34,500 nucleotides of DNA. Origin: an uncultured Clostridia bacterium (lineage in GTDB: Bacteria > Bacillota > Clostridia > UBA1381). Under the pieces are notes generated by a model that was given only the letters and a program-made list of their open reading frames with translations, did not search any database and had not been told where the DNA came from. Shown here in pieces: positions 10,401 to 18,225 of this stretch. Made by a program: the position numbers and the translations under genes. Position 1 is the stretch's first letter. Each line of letters starts with the position of its first letter. Location of the stretch: NCBI GenBank assembly GCA_934486735.1, contig CAKSQL010000031.1, positions 1-34,500 on the forward strand. The letters run 5' to 3'.

Positions 10401-10645
10401 GTCTTTATCACTCTGCCCTCGCCGTCTGTTATCGTGTAGGACGCCGACCTTTTTATGTCCTTTGAGTCATTGTTTTTAAAGCCCACCTTAAGCTCGACAG
10501 GAGTTTTGTCAAAAAATATATTTCCGACATAATCGCTTGCTACTGTCGTTGTTATGCCTGTCATTTCATCTTCCGCATATACCGACGGTATCGCGGTCAA
10601 AAGCATTGCCGCCGCCAATGCAGCGCTTAAAATTTTTGTTTTCAT
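7409..10645 (-). CDS. SLH-anchored clan GH-A glycoside hydrolase with CBM9-like domain
   Basis: Predicted surface glycosidase of 1078 aa. Signal peptide at 1-24 (ends SVYA). An N-terminal Ig-like domain (about 30-125) precedes the GH-A barrel at about 137-440; FEIWNEWN gives acid/base E248 and VWCTEMGY gives nucleophile E350. It is the most divergent of the three paralogous barrels, with CTHLGRY in place of CTHISG. Further beta-sandwich segments occupy about 520-715. Residues about 722-935 look like a family-9-type carbohydrate-binding domain (IDG-EWDDA start, then WDNDNFYMMVKVKDD). Residues about 940-1078 are three degenerate SLH repeats. The start has AAAGGA 11 nt upstream, 24 bp after the previous gene, consistent with one operon. 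The substrate is not evident; the CBM9-like part suggests binding to plant glycans, which is inference. Confidence 0.88.
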   Translation of the reverse strand: MKTKILSAALAAAMLLTAIPSVYAEDEMTGITTTVASDYVGNIFFDKTPVELKVGFKNNDSKDIKRSASYTITDGEGRVIKTGELSVDLKGGEEKTETISLGVLDYDTYMINITSNDKTESFRFSSAVMSKSQNSDDSFGVCTHLGRYPEVIEPVTGLIDKAGITWNRDEYYWDGVEKEKGVFEFNHDEYIDAMTDKGNNSLIILDYGNPLYGGTPHDEVGYKAFAEYCRKMAEHFKGRVDTFEIWNEWNGSFGSGYGPETYAYMFKEASAAVKETNPDAYIVACATADVDMGWIKTVLDITGIDMIDAISIHPYAYPASPESGGLKSNIKKVHDMAKQYGKDVDVWCTEMGYPSADGIIDETTAGAYKARVYVYSKSLSGRDKLFLYDFQNDGVGRTNGEHNFGMIRAKDDNVPMAAKKGYLAIANATNILGDAEFETVSDDEDNIQVYKFKKGSEGILAIWTLSSAENVGINVGCDEVTVTDWLGNQKIVKTQNGAVTILANEKPVYISGNFNSYKVEKPGFDTAEKKISAAKGENVAVRFDRGTVLPGKSGKISAKLPEGISMVSNSEFGSDGEIAAELAVNDDVANGDYRVEFEIESNGEYLGSVGAGITVVEESEIKAAPVLYDRQGFSKWGIEVSVTNNSRKKDISGKLVVTEPEEYAGIEIKVPTLGFGESFTGTIDPKTAPENKLIPLVLKLETSDGETKEYKREISCLAAVRAKNNIKIDGVAEENEWDDAMKFCLDDISQIHGYKGQGELEEYGGEGDLSGFGYLKWDNDNFYMMVKVKDDIHIQTSSGSGIWQGDGLQFCIDPSRGEKIGKNDWHEIGIVVTNEGDTHMWKWLSIPGIAGGEVKDYVGCAKRNEDDKTVTYEVQIPWKQLLPLGTTVSPNRIIGFSVIANEDDGKGRDGWIQYMSGIGSGKDAHLFGDVILLDDAKTVSDAAYPWADKAANALIGKGAISENYSGAKKLTAGEFAEILSKAMKIDMDKITYDGFEKDKTITRQDMVVMLDKACADGTNADAEVLKAFLDNDKISDYAVQSFANMVAKGIIAGNGTMLYPQDDTVLAEAAVAVYNIIK

Positions 10646-10669
10646 AAATTAAGTTTTCCTTTCAGATTG

Positions 10670-13306
10670 TTATTTTTCAAGTATTGTCACCGATCTTACA
10701 GCTGTTTCGCATTTATCAAGGATAACCGCCTGACCCACCTGCAAGTCCGACCATGCGCCCTTTTCTATCTTGTTTGTTTTGGCATTGTATTTGACAACAA
10801 CACCGTTGTTGCCGCTTTCACCGTTGAGCACATTCACTATGCCTTTTCCGCTCAGCTTGCCCTCATCGTCAAACTTGTAATTTACCACAATTACATTGTT
10901 ATCCCTGTCTATCGAGGTTATCTCGCCGTACAGACATCTTGTGGTTGCGTACGGAACGGTTGAAGAAATCATATACCCCGGCTTTCCGTCCGCAGCCGTT
11001 TCTGACGGGTCAAGTATCTTTGTGATTGCCATTACTTCATCGGATTTATTCAAAGCATATTGAATAATCTGCCCTGCCTTAAGTCCATCGACGAGAGCTT
11101 CTCTGCCTGTTTCGAGTATCACACTCTTTTCCTCTCCGCGCATCCAGCCGTTCAGTCTGACCACCTCTTCGTTCTCATCATTCAATGCAGAATCCACGCT
11201 CTTAACCATAAACAGCCCTCTTGTAAACTCAGCATCGCTTCCGTCAACCGGGACATACCATATCATAAGGTCGGAAACCTGTGATTTGTTTATGTTGAAG
11301 AATCTTACCGGATAGATGTCATAATGGTCATAAAACGGGTTCATCCATACATTAAACGGTCTTATTTCATAATACTTGTCATACTGCGCACCTCTTAAAA
11401 TATTGCCTGTGCTGTCCGACGGTGTTCTAAATATGACAGTGTTTAAAGCAAGAGCAATTTCATCGCTCCATGTGTGTCCCAAAAGCATGTACTGCCAGCC
11501 GCTTCTTGTTGGTTTGAAGTCTGACTGGTTGAGCGTTTCGTCGTCCTCACCCACGCCCTTTTCAACCGTATCTATATAATTAATCTCACCGTTGTTGTTC
11601 AGGCGATATGCAATCATCTGCGGAATAATGCCGTTCTCGTCAATAAGCACGTTCGGGCTTTCGCGGTCGAAAAGCTCTGCCGATTTAAGACCCGACACAC
11701 CGTCAAGCTTAATCTTTTTATTGGTCTTGTACCATGTCATAACTCCGTCCTCATTGAATATCTTCAAATCCGGCGGAAGATCCGGTTCATCGTCCTCGAT
11801 TCTGTAGCCGACTATAATTCCATGATATATATAGTCCGATGTGGAGTTTTTGTCGTACACAACCACATATCCGAGAAAATCCAGATACCAGTCGAGTGTT
11901 TCGCCGCTCTTCCGCGCCTGCGTAAATGCCGATGAAAGCTTATATTCCTTTCCGTCCAAAGTCACTTCATCATCCGAAAAGCCTGCGCTCGCCGTAACTC
12001 TTGTATCGGATACCGCTATCGTGATATACGGATCATCGTCCTCACTCCTTGCAACGGACAACACATTCCACTTTTCAAGCTTGTCAAGACCGATTTCTTC
12101 ACCGTTTTTTGTGATTATATAATTCGTCTCGTCAGGGTCGAGGTCCAGTGCCGGCTTACCGTAATAATCGTCTATCATATAGCTTTCCGCCGACACACTG
12201 TTCACGACATATGTCTCATAGTCCCAAACAAATACTACATCGTATTTTCCGTCGCCGTCGTTGTCAACCATATCAATTTTGCCCTCCTGCGGCAGATACA
12301 AGTCATCTCCGCTTTTGGTCTTTGGCACTCTGTAGTTGTACAAAACCAATGCATCGTCCGATATTTTCGCACGTCTGTCACGCGTTTCGCCATCGAGCGT
12401 GTATGTGTATGCCCTGTCGGCAAAGTCGGTTATTTCGTTTGACTTTATCGACAGTGTCTCAACATTTTTCGCATCCGATACGCTCACCAGTTTTCTGTCC
12501 GCCGAGTCCTTATCGTCCGCTGTGTAATAAAATTCGATTTTATGTCCGAGATACTTCTCAAAACTCTTATCGGAAATTTCGTATGAATAGTCGCCTATAA
12601 CGACCGAGTTTTTGCCTGCAAACTTGTCTCCGTATATATCGGAAAACTCATTTGCTTTCAAAATCCCTTCGCCCTCGTACATGCCAAGCTTTGTCTTTAG
12701 CAGATTTTCGCCTTTTTCGGTTGAATATGACGCTCCGCTGCCGTCGATGCTCATTGTCATGATATCGATTTTGAGTGCATTTTCAATCAAAAGCGCAATT
12801 TCGCCCAAAGTAAGCTCGTGATTGCTCCTGTCCGACAGTCCCTTTAAAATTCCTATGTCCGACGCGCATGACACGTACCCGTTCGGATATCCGCCGCCGC
12901 TTTCGGCATTGTAGTCATATCCCACCATGGACACGAGCGCTTTTAATGCCTCGTTATATGTTATCGGCTGTTCGGGAGCAAAGGTGGTCTCGTCATAGCC
13001 GAGCATTATTTTCTGCTCCGCAAGCGCCGAAACAATCGCCTTGTATTCAGCTGTGACATCCTCGTATGCTCTCTCCTCCCGCCAATAATAGTTGTTGTCG
13101 GGATAGACAATTCGTGCAAGCAGCTTTGCAAACTCAATTCTGCTTATAGATTTTTCCGAATCGTCACGCGTGTAATTTTCAAGCACATGCGCTGCTGAAA
13201 GAAAATTTATACTTTCGCTGTAATCCGCAGCCTTTTCCGCAAAGACCCCCGTCTGCGGCAGCACCGCCGCCATCAGCAATACGGATATTATTTTTTTAAT
13301 ATTCAT
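10670..13306 (-). CDS. SLH-domain surface protein of unknown function
   Basis: Protein of 878 aa with a signal peptide at 1-23 and SLH repeats at the N-terminus, about residues 28-185 (SISRIEFAKLLARIV, then PITYNEALKALVSMVGYDY). The remaining roughly 690 residues are rich in predicted beta strands and acidic residues and match no enzyme family I recognise. MVDNDGDGKYDVV at about 346-358 is an EF-hand-like or dockerin-like calcium loop (D348, D350, D352, D356). No catalytic motif is visible. It lies between an SLH protein (19-bp gap) and the first hydrolase (24-bp gap), so it is probably co-transcribed and works at the same cell surface, perhaps as a scaffold or binding protein. The start has AAAGGA 8 nt upstream. 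Confidence 0.82.
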   Translation of the reverse strand: MNIKKIISVLLMAAVLPQTGVFAEKAADYSESINFLSAAHVLENYTRDDSEKSISRIEFAKLLARIVYPDNNYYWREERAYEDVTAEYKAIVSALAEQKIMLGYDETTFAPEQPITYNEALKALVSMVGYDYNAESGGGYPNGYVSCASDIGILKGLSDRSNHELTLGEIALLIENALKIDIMTMSIDGSGASYSTEKGENLLKTKLGMYEGEGILKANEFSDIYGDKFAGKNSVVIGDYSYEISDKSFEKYLGHKIEFYYTADDKDSADRKLVSVSDAKNVETLSIKSNEITDFADRAYTYTLDGETRDRRAKISDDALVLYNYRVPKTKSGDDLYLPQEGKIDMVDNDGDGKYDVVFVWDYETYVVNSVSAESYMIDDYYGKPALDLDPDETNYIITKNGEEIGLDKLEKWNVLSVARSEDDDPYITIAVSDTRVTASAGFSDDEVTLDGKEYKLSSAFTQARKSGETLDWYLDFLGYVVVYDKNSTSDYIYHGIIVGYRIEDDEPDLPPDLKIFNEDGVMTWYKTNKKIKLDGVSGLKSAELFDRESPNVLIDENGIIPQMIAYRLNNNGEINYIDTVEKGVGEDDETLNQSDFKPTRSGWQYMLLGHTWSDEIALALNTVIFRTPSDSTGNILRGAQYDKYYEIRPFNVWMNPFYDHYDIYPVRFFNINKSQVSDLMIWYVPVDGSDAEFTRGLFMVKSVDSALNDENEEVVRLNGWMRGEEKSVILETGREALVDGLKAGQIIQYALNKSDEVMAITKILDPSETAADGKPGYMISSTVPYATTRCLYGEITSIDRDNNVIVVNYKFDDEGKLSGKGIVNVLNGESGNNGVVVKYNAKTNKIEKGAWSDLQVGQAVILDKCETAVRSVTILEK

Positions 13307-13325
13307 TTATTCCATCCTTTCCTGC

Positions 13326-15041
13326 TTACAGACAAAGCATATTATAAATCATAACCGCCGCCTGCGCTCTTGTTGCATTTTCATGCGGCGCAAAGCGTCC
13401 GTCCTCCATGCCGCTCACAATTCCCGACTTCTTTAATGTCTTGCATGCATCTTTTGCCCAATCGCTTATTTCGTCATAATCGGCAAAATCCGCATCGGCT
13501 GTCTTTTCTTCAAGCTTGATTCCTGCAATCTGCGCACTTCTTGCCAGCATTGCTGCAATTTCCTCACGAGTTATCGCTCTGCCCACGCCAAAGCTGCCGT
13601 CGCCCATTCCGGAGGTTATTCCTTTTTCCGCCGCGCATGCGACATACTTATAATACCATGCTCCGCTGTCCGCGTCCGTAAAATCGACAGAGTAATTTTT
13701 GTCCTCAACCAGCTTTAATGCCGACGTCAGCATTTTTATAAATTCCTCTCTTGTCACATTCGCCTGTGTGTCAAAGTATTCTTCGCTCCTGCCCGATACC
13801 ACACCGAGCTTTGCAAGTTCCGTTACGGCAGTTTTTGCCCAGGGTGCGTTTTCCAGGTCGCGGAACTTTATTTCAATATCGGTCTTATCGTCATTCTTTT
13901 GGATATTATCCTGAATAACCGCGCTCACTCCGCCGACTCCGGTACTCTTTTTGCCGCCCGAGCCGCTTCCGCCGCTGCCGCTGCTGCCCGAACCGCCGGT
14001 TGATGTTGTCGGCAATTTCTCGGTTTTCCACTTTTTGCAAACCGCATTGAATTTGTCTGCCCAATCCGCAAGAGATGTTACATCGGTCTTTTTAAGCTCG
14101 GTCATTGCCTGATATCTTCTCTCTCCGCTCAAAAGCTCATATGCCGAGAAATCAATATTCTCCAAAGCCTTAATCTTATCCTTGTAGCTGTCGGCATAGC
14201 TTTTTGCGGTCGGCTCTGTCATATTCCATTCCGAAATATTCAAAAGTTCCTGCAAAATCGCCGTCTCGGTGAAGTCATTCTTAATGTCTTCCTCATTTTC
14301 ATAGCCTGACTTTTTCATTCTATCGCAGGAATTTGCCTTATTCTCCGCCGAAAGCTTTTGCCAGTCCTTGAATATTTTTTCGTCACTCAAGCCGAGTACG
14401 TCCGCGCTGTCCTCGATTACTCCGCTCAAAACCGTTTTGTCCTTTATATTGTTGAATGCAGCCAGGGTTGAATTTAGCTTTACAACCTCTCTGAAACTGT
14501 ATATATCCTTAAACGGTACACTTTTTTTGCACTCATCAAGCATTGCCGAATGTACTGCCCCGTCCGATTTTATCGCGCTGTATGCCTTGCTGTCTATACC
14601 GATAATATCCTTATTTTCCTCTATAATCTCACCGAGCTTTTCAGGCTCGCTGTTAATTTTCTCTATTATTCTTTCAAACTGCAAATAGCTTACAAACTCC
14701 AAATTTTCCTTGTATATTTCATCCTCGCCCGATACATATATTCTTACCGGGTATATGCCCGAATCGGCATCCGTAACAAAGCTTTTTTTCCAGTTTCCGT
14801 CCGCGTCGGCGACACATTCGCCCAGCCAGCGAACCGCACCGATAGCATCCGCGTCCGTTTTCCCGGGATAAAGTATTTCAATAGTCACTTTACTGCCCGG
14901 AGCTGCGTTTGTACCCTGCATGGTTATCTTGCCGCTGTCTTTTATATATGATATTTCCTTTTTCGACTCCGACGCAAATGCCGTAGGAGCGATAAGCGCT
15001 CCGCAAAGTAGCAGCAAAGCTGCTCTTTTTATAGCCTTCAT
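13326..15041 (-). CDS. SLH-domain surface protein with helical middle region
   Basis: Protein of 571 aa. Signal peptide 1-23. Residues about 28-118 form a beta module containing ILYPGKTDADAIGAVRWLGE; the same module, with KPGKTAAEGIADVRYLAE, occurs near the C-terminus of the last hydrolase of the operon. Residues about 120-344 are predicted mostly helical with no recognised family. A Gly/Ser linker at about 345-373 leads to three SLH repeats at about 393-571 (ANVTREEFIKML, AITREEIAAMLARS, NATRAQAAVMIYNML), which are well conserved and should bind the cell wall. There are no catalytic motifs, so a spacer, adhesin or glycan-binding role is possible. GGAAAGG stands just upstream of the start. 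A hairpin separates it from the previous gene. Confidence 0.85.
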   Translation of the reverse strand: MKAIKRAALLLLCGALIAPTAFASESKKEISYIKDSGKITMQGTNAAPGSKVTIEILYPGKTDADAIGAVRWLGECVADADGNWKKSFVTDADSGIYPVRIYVSGEDEIYKENLEFVSYLQFERIIEKINSEPEKLGEIIEENKDIIGIDSKAYSAIKSDGAVHSAMLDECKKSVPFKDIYSFREVVKLNSTLAAFNNIKDKTVLSGVIEDSADVLGLSDEKIFKDWQKLSAENKANSCDRMKKSGYENEEDIKNDFTETAILQELLNISEWNMTEPTAKSYADSYKDKIKALENIDFSAYELLSGERRYQAMTELKKTDVTSLADWADKFNAVCKKWKTEKLPTTSTGGSGSSGSGGSGSGGKKSTGVGGVSAVIQDNIQKNDDKTDIEIKFRDLENAPWAKTAVTELAKLGVVSGRSEEYFDTQANVTREEFIKMLTSALKLVEDKNYSVDFTDADSGAWYYKYVACAAEKGITSGMGDGSFGVGRAITREEIAAMLARSAQIAGIKLEEKTADADFADYDEISDWAKDACKTLKKSGIVSGMEDGRFAPHENATRAQAAVMIYNMLCL

Positions 15042-15074
15042 ATACTCTTTCCTTTCCTTGCTGTTCGGATATCC

Positions 15075-15099
15075 CGGGCTGCAATGGGAATGCAGCCCG
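15075..15099 (-). other. intercistronic hairpin (9-bp stem)
   Basis: CGGGCTGCA at 15075-15083 pairs with TGCAGCCCG at 15091-15099 with a 7-nt loop, in the 76-bp gap between the DUF6273-like gene and the SLH gene. No leftward T-run follows, so it is more likely a stability or processing element than a full terminator. Confidence 0.55.
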
Positions 15100-15117
15100 A
15101 TTTATCCTCTTTAAAAA

Positions 15118-18100
15118 TTATAAACTCTTGCTTTCGCCTATAGGTCTCATGCTGTCAAGATCTTTCCAGAAGTATACCGACGCGGTATAACCCTTTTGAA
15201 GATTAAAATCACTTAAATCCACCGATACGCTCATCGGAGTTTCCTGTCCCTTTTCCAGCTGCTTCGAATCGAGGTTTGCAGCAATCATGTCACCCTTGTC
15301 GTTATAGACTGCAACTATCATGCTGACAGGTGTTTCTGCCGCATAGCTTGCAACCGTTGCTGATACATTCAAAGTATTTCCCGCATATCTCACTTCGGTA
15401 AGTTCTTTGTTGTTCTCATCGGTAAATTTGAGATTGTATACCGAGCACTCCGCTGCGTTGTAACCAAGCGCTGCCAATTCGTCCTCATCGTAGATTTTGC
15501 TCATCTCGCTCATCGGATAACGTGCTCGTATTGCCTGCTTAACATTTTCGCCCGTTTTCGAAAGGTCAAGGCGCACATTTCTGAAGAAGTCCTCACCAAT
15601 CCAGAAACAGGGTCTGACTCCGCCGCCGTTGTCAATCCAATGCGTACCCACATATCCGTTGGTATCCGTCTTTAAAAGTTTCATCTTGTCATTCGTTGCG
15701 GGAGTTCTCAGATATGTGTAATAATGAGAACCTGTTCCGAATTTTCCGAGATATTTTCTAAGTTCGGTCAGCGACAATGCCGAAACTCCGGCTTTTGTGA
15801 CATAATCGTTCGGGCATGCTCCGTCTGCCGCGCCGCCCTCGGTGAGCCATTCATGCTCTGTGTCTATATACTTTTTGAAATCTGCCGGAAGTTTCATTCC
15901 GTCGTTGCCTACCGTTCCATCCAGATATCCTTTGTTAAGCTTAACCGATACAATTCCTCCGTCGTTCGATGTAGGATTGAATTTCTGACTTCCATACCAA
16001 GGCTGTTCCCACACGATATCGCTTGTGTAGATAAAGAACGATGATTTGGCGTCATCAGCGCTGTCCAAAAGTATAAATGGCTGTGCCTGCTCATCCGATT
16101 CAAGCACAAACAGATTTTCCTCGGGATTTTGTCTCGATATATTGAAATTAGTGTCACTTGTTATATCATTAATCAAAGCGTTATCGATTTTGTCCGAAAC
16201 CATTGTCTCTGTAACATCGCCGTTTTTAACAACTTCTATTTTGAGATACTTTCCGCCGTCGGCATTTTTAAGCGTATATGTATTTGCGCTTACTCCGTCA
16301 ATCAGAGTACCCTCGCCGTCAGGGGTGTCGCATCTGTACCATCTGTAGCTGTCGCCTGTTTTTAACGTTGCCGCCGTAACGGTGTAGCCCGGCTTTAATG
16401 TACCCTCAAGTGTGGCTTTTTTACCGTAGCCGATCATTTTAAGCTCTGATTTTGAGTAGATTGCACTCATTTCTTCCTCGGAGTACATATTTCTGATCGC
16501 GGACCATACAGCCTCGCCGGTTGTATCAAGGTCAAGCTTTGTTGTCTTGAAGAAATCATTGAAGATATAGAATGCCGGAACAATCGATGTGTTGCCGTCC
16601 GAAATACCTATATGGCGGATAACACCGTCTATACATGTACAAATCATGCAATCTCTTGATATTGTCGAGCCGCTTCTCATTATTCTGTAGTCAGCCGCAG
16701 TATAGCCTATCTTCGACGCATATTGTCTCAGCTCGCTGAGTGACAAAAAGCTCAATCCTGCTGTGAATGTGTAGTCGTCCGGGCAAGGACCGTCTGCCGC
16801 TCCGCCCTCGGTGAGCCACACATGATTATAATCGATTTTCTCGGTCAGCGACTGAGGAATTTTAATTGCATTCGAACCTGTGCTGATTAAGTTTGTCTGC
16901 ATCCATGTAGAGACAATTCCTCTGTCAGCTTCATTATTCGGAATAAATTTCTGTGATGCATACATAGGATAGTTGACATACTTTTCATCAGCATAGATAT
17001 AAGATGTTTCGCCGTCCGTATCGAGGAAGATGAACTTTCTTCCGTCAACATAGAACACATTCTCGGCAGGAGTTACTGCCGGCTGCCAATACTTGTTCAC
17101 CTCACCGAAAGTAAATTTGTGGTCAAGCGGAGCTGCAATTTTGCCCGAAACAATTGTTTCTGCCGCACTGCTGCTCTTTGTAACAACAAATTTCAAATAC
17201 TTTCCGCCATCGGCATTTTTGAGCGTATATCTTTCACTTGTTGCTCCGTTGATTGCAACACCGTCATCGGCCGCGCTGTCGCATCGGTACCACTGATATG
17301 TCCCATGCTTTGTATGTCTTGCAGTCAGCGTATAGCCCGGTTTTAATATGCCGTTGATTTCAGCTTCAATATTGTCACTATATCCAATTTCTTCCAGTTC
17401 AGTTTCGGAATAGCCTGCCGCTGCAAGCTCCGACTTTTGATATCTGTCCAAAAGCTCACCCTTTACATTACTGCCCATTTTGGACACATCGAGCTTGTTT
17501 TCTCTGAAAAAGTCCTCGCCGATCCAAAAACAAGGTCTTACATCACCAAGATTGGCAATCGGAGTCGATTCCACATATCCGTGAGTATTCGTATTGAGCA
17601 TCTTCGACGCATTGTCCTTATCGCCGGTTCTAAGATATACATAGTGACCGACTCCATAGCCAATCTTTGCCGAATACTCTTTAAGCTCTGTCAGCGAAAG
17701 AAGTGTTACCGGTGCGGAAAATGTGTATTCATCTGCTGCTCCGCCGTTTGCCGCACCTGCCTCCGTTACCCATTCGTGGTCTGTGTCAAGATAGCTTTTA
17801 AACGTCTGCGGAAATTTTATATCGCCCCACGTTCCATTTATGTAGCCGTTGTTCAAAAGTGTGCATAATCTGCCGCCGTCACTGTCATACGGCACAAATT
17901 TCTGAGTTCCGTAATAGCAAGCATTTGCAACAATCTTATCCGCGTAAAGGAAAAAGCTTGCGTCCTGCGCACTTGCGCTGTCCAGCATTATAAACGGCTG
18001 TCCCTCCACATAAAATACATTTTCCGCAGGGGTGTCCTTTGGAAAAGTGTAATCTGCCGCAAAATTGTACGGTATTGTGACATCGTTGCCGCTTGCAAAT

Positions 18101-18171
18101 GAAATTGCAGGCATTGCCGACATCAGCATCTGTGCGGCAATCAAAGCCGCAACGGTTTTTTGTGTTTTCAT
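15118..18171 (-). CDS. secreted protein with three DUF6273-like repeats and two Ig-like domains
   Basis: Protein of 1017 aa from the ATG at 18171, chosen because AAGGAGGG lies 6 nt upstream and the protein then opens with a standard signal peptide (cleavage near SFA-SG); the ATG at 18204 has no such site. Three repeats of about 220 residues lie at about 45-265, 365-582 and 680-905. Each carries NVFYV or NLFVL, FI-LDS, HEWLTEGGA, LSLTELR and, in copies 1 and 3, VRPCFWIGEDFF; the middle copy is diverged there (VPAFYIFNDFF). This pattern resembles DUF6273, whose function I do not know. Ig-like segments with YxWYRCD and YTLKNADGGKYLK sit at about 275-350 and 590-665. The last 105 residues match the C-terminus of the last hydrolase. 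No SLH domain and no obvious catalytic site, so surface binding is the best guess. It follows the solute-binding gene after 54 bp. Confidence 0.83.
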   Translation of the reverse strand: MKTQKTVAALIAAQMLMSAMPAISFASGNDVTIPYNFAADYTFPKDTPAENVFYVEGQPFIMLDSASAQDASFFLYADKIVANACYYGTQKFVPYDSDGGRLCTLLNNGYINGTWGDIKFPQTFKSYLDTDHEWVTEAGAANGGAADEYTFSAPVTLLSLTELKEYSAKIGYGVGHYVYLRTGDKDNASKMLNTNTHGYVESTPIANLGDVRPCFWIGEDFFRENKLDVSKMGSNVKGELLDRYQKSELAAAGYSETELEEIGYSDNIEAEINGILKPGYTLTARHTKHGTYQWYRCDSAADDGVAINGATSERYTLKNADGGKYLKFVVTKSSSAAETIVSGKIAAPLDHKFTFGEVNKYWQPAVTPAENVFYVDGRKFIFLDTDGETSYIYADEKYVNYPMYASQKFIPNNEADRGIVSTWMQTNLISTGSNAIKIPQSLTEKIDYNHVWLTEGGAADGPCPDDYTFTAGLSFLSLSELRQYASKIGYTAADYRIMRSGSTISRDCMICTCIDGVIRHIGISDGNTSIVPAFYIFNDFFKTTKLDLDTTGEAVWSAIRNMYSEEEMSAIYSKSELKMIGYGKKATLEGTLKPGYTVTAATLKTGDSYRWYRCDTPDGEGTLIDGVSANTYTLKNADGGKYLKIEVVKNGDVTETMVSDKIDNALINDITSDTNFNISRQNPEENLFVLESDEQAQPFILLDSADDAKSSFFIYTSDIVWEQPWYGSQKFNPTSNDGGIVSVKLNKGYLDGTVGNDGMKLPADFKKYIDTEHEWLTEGGAADGACPNDYVTKAGVSALSLTELRKYLGKFGTGSHYYTYLRTPATNDKMKLLKTDTNGYVGTHWIDNGGGVRPCFWIGEDFFRNVRLDLSKTGENVKQAIRARYPMSEMSKIYDEDELAALGYNAAECSVYNLKFTDENNKELTEVRYAGNTLNVSATVASYAAETPVSMIVAVYNDKGDMIAANLDSKQLEKGQETPMSVSVDLSDFNLQKGYTASVYFWKDLDSMRPIGESKSL

Positions 18172-18225
18172 AAACACCCTCCTTAATTTTTTCATCGGTT
18201 TCACCCGAATAATTTTATAAAATAA

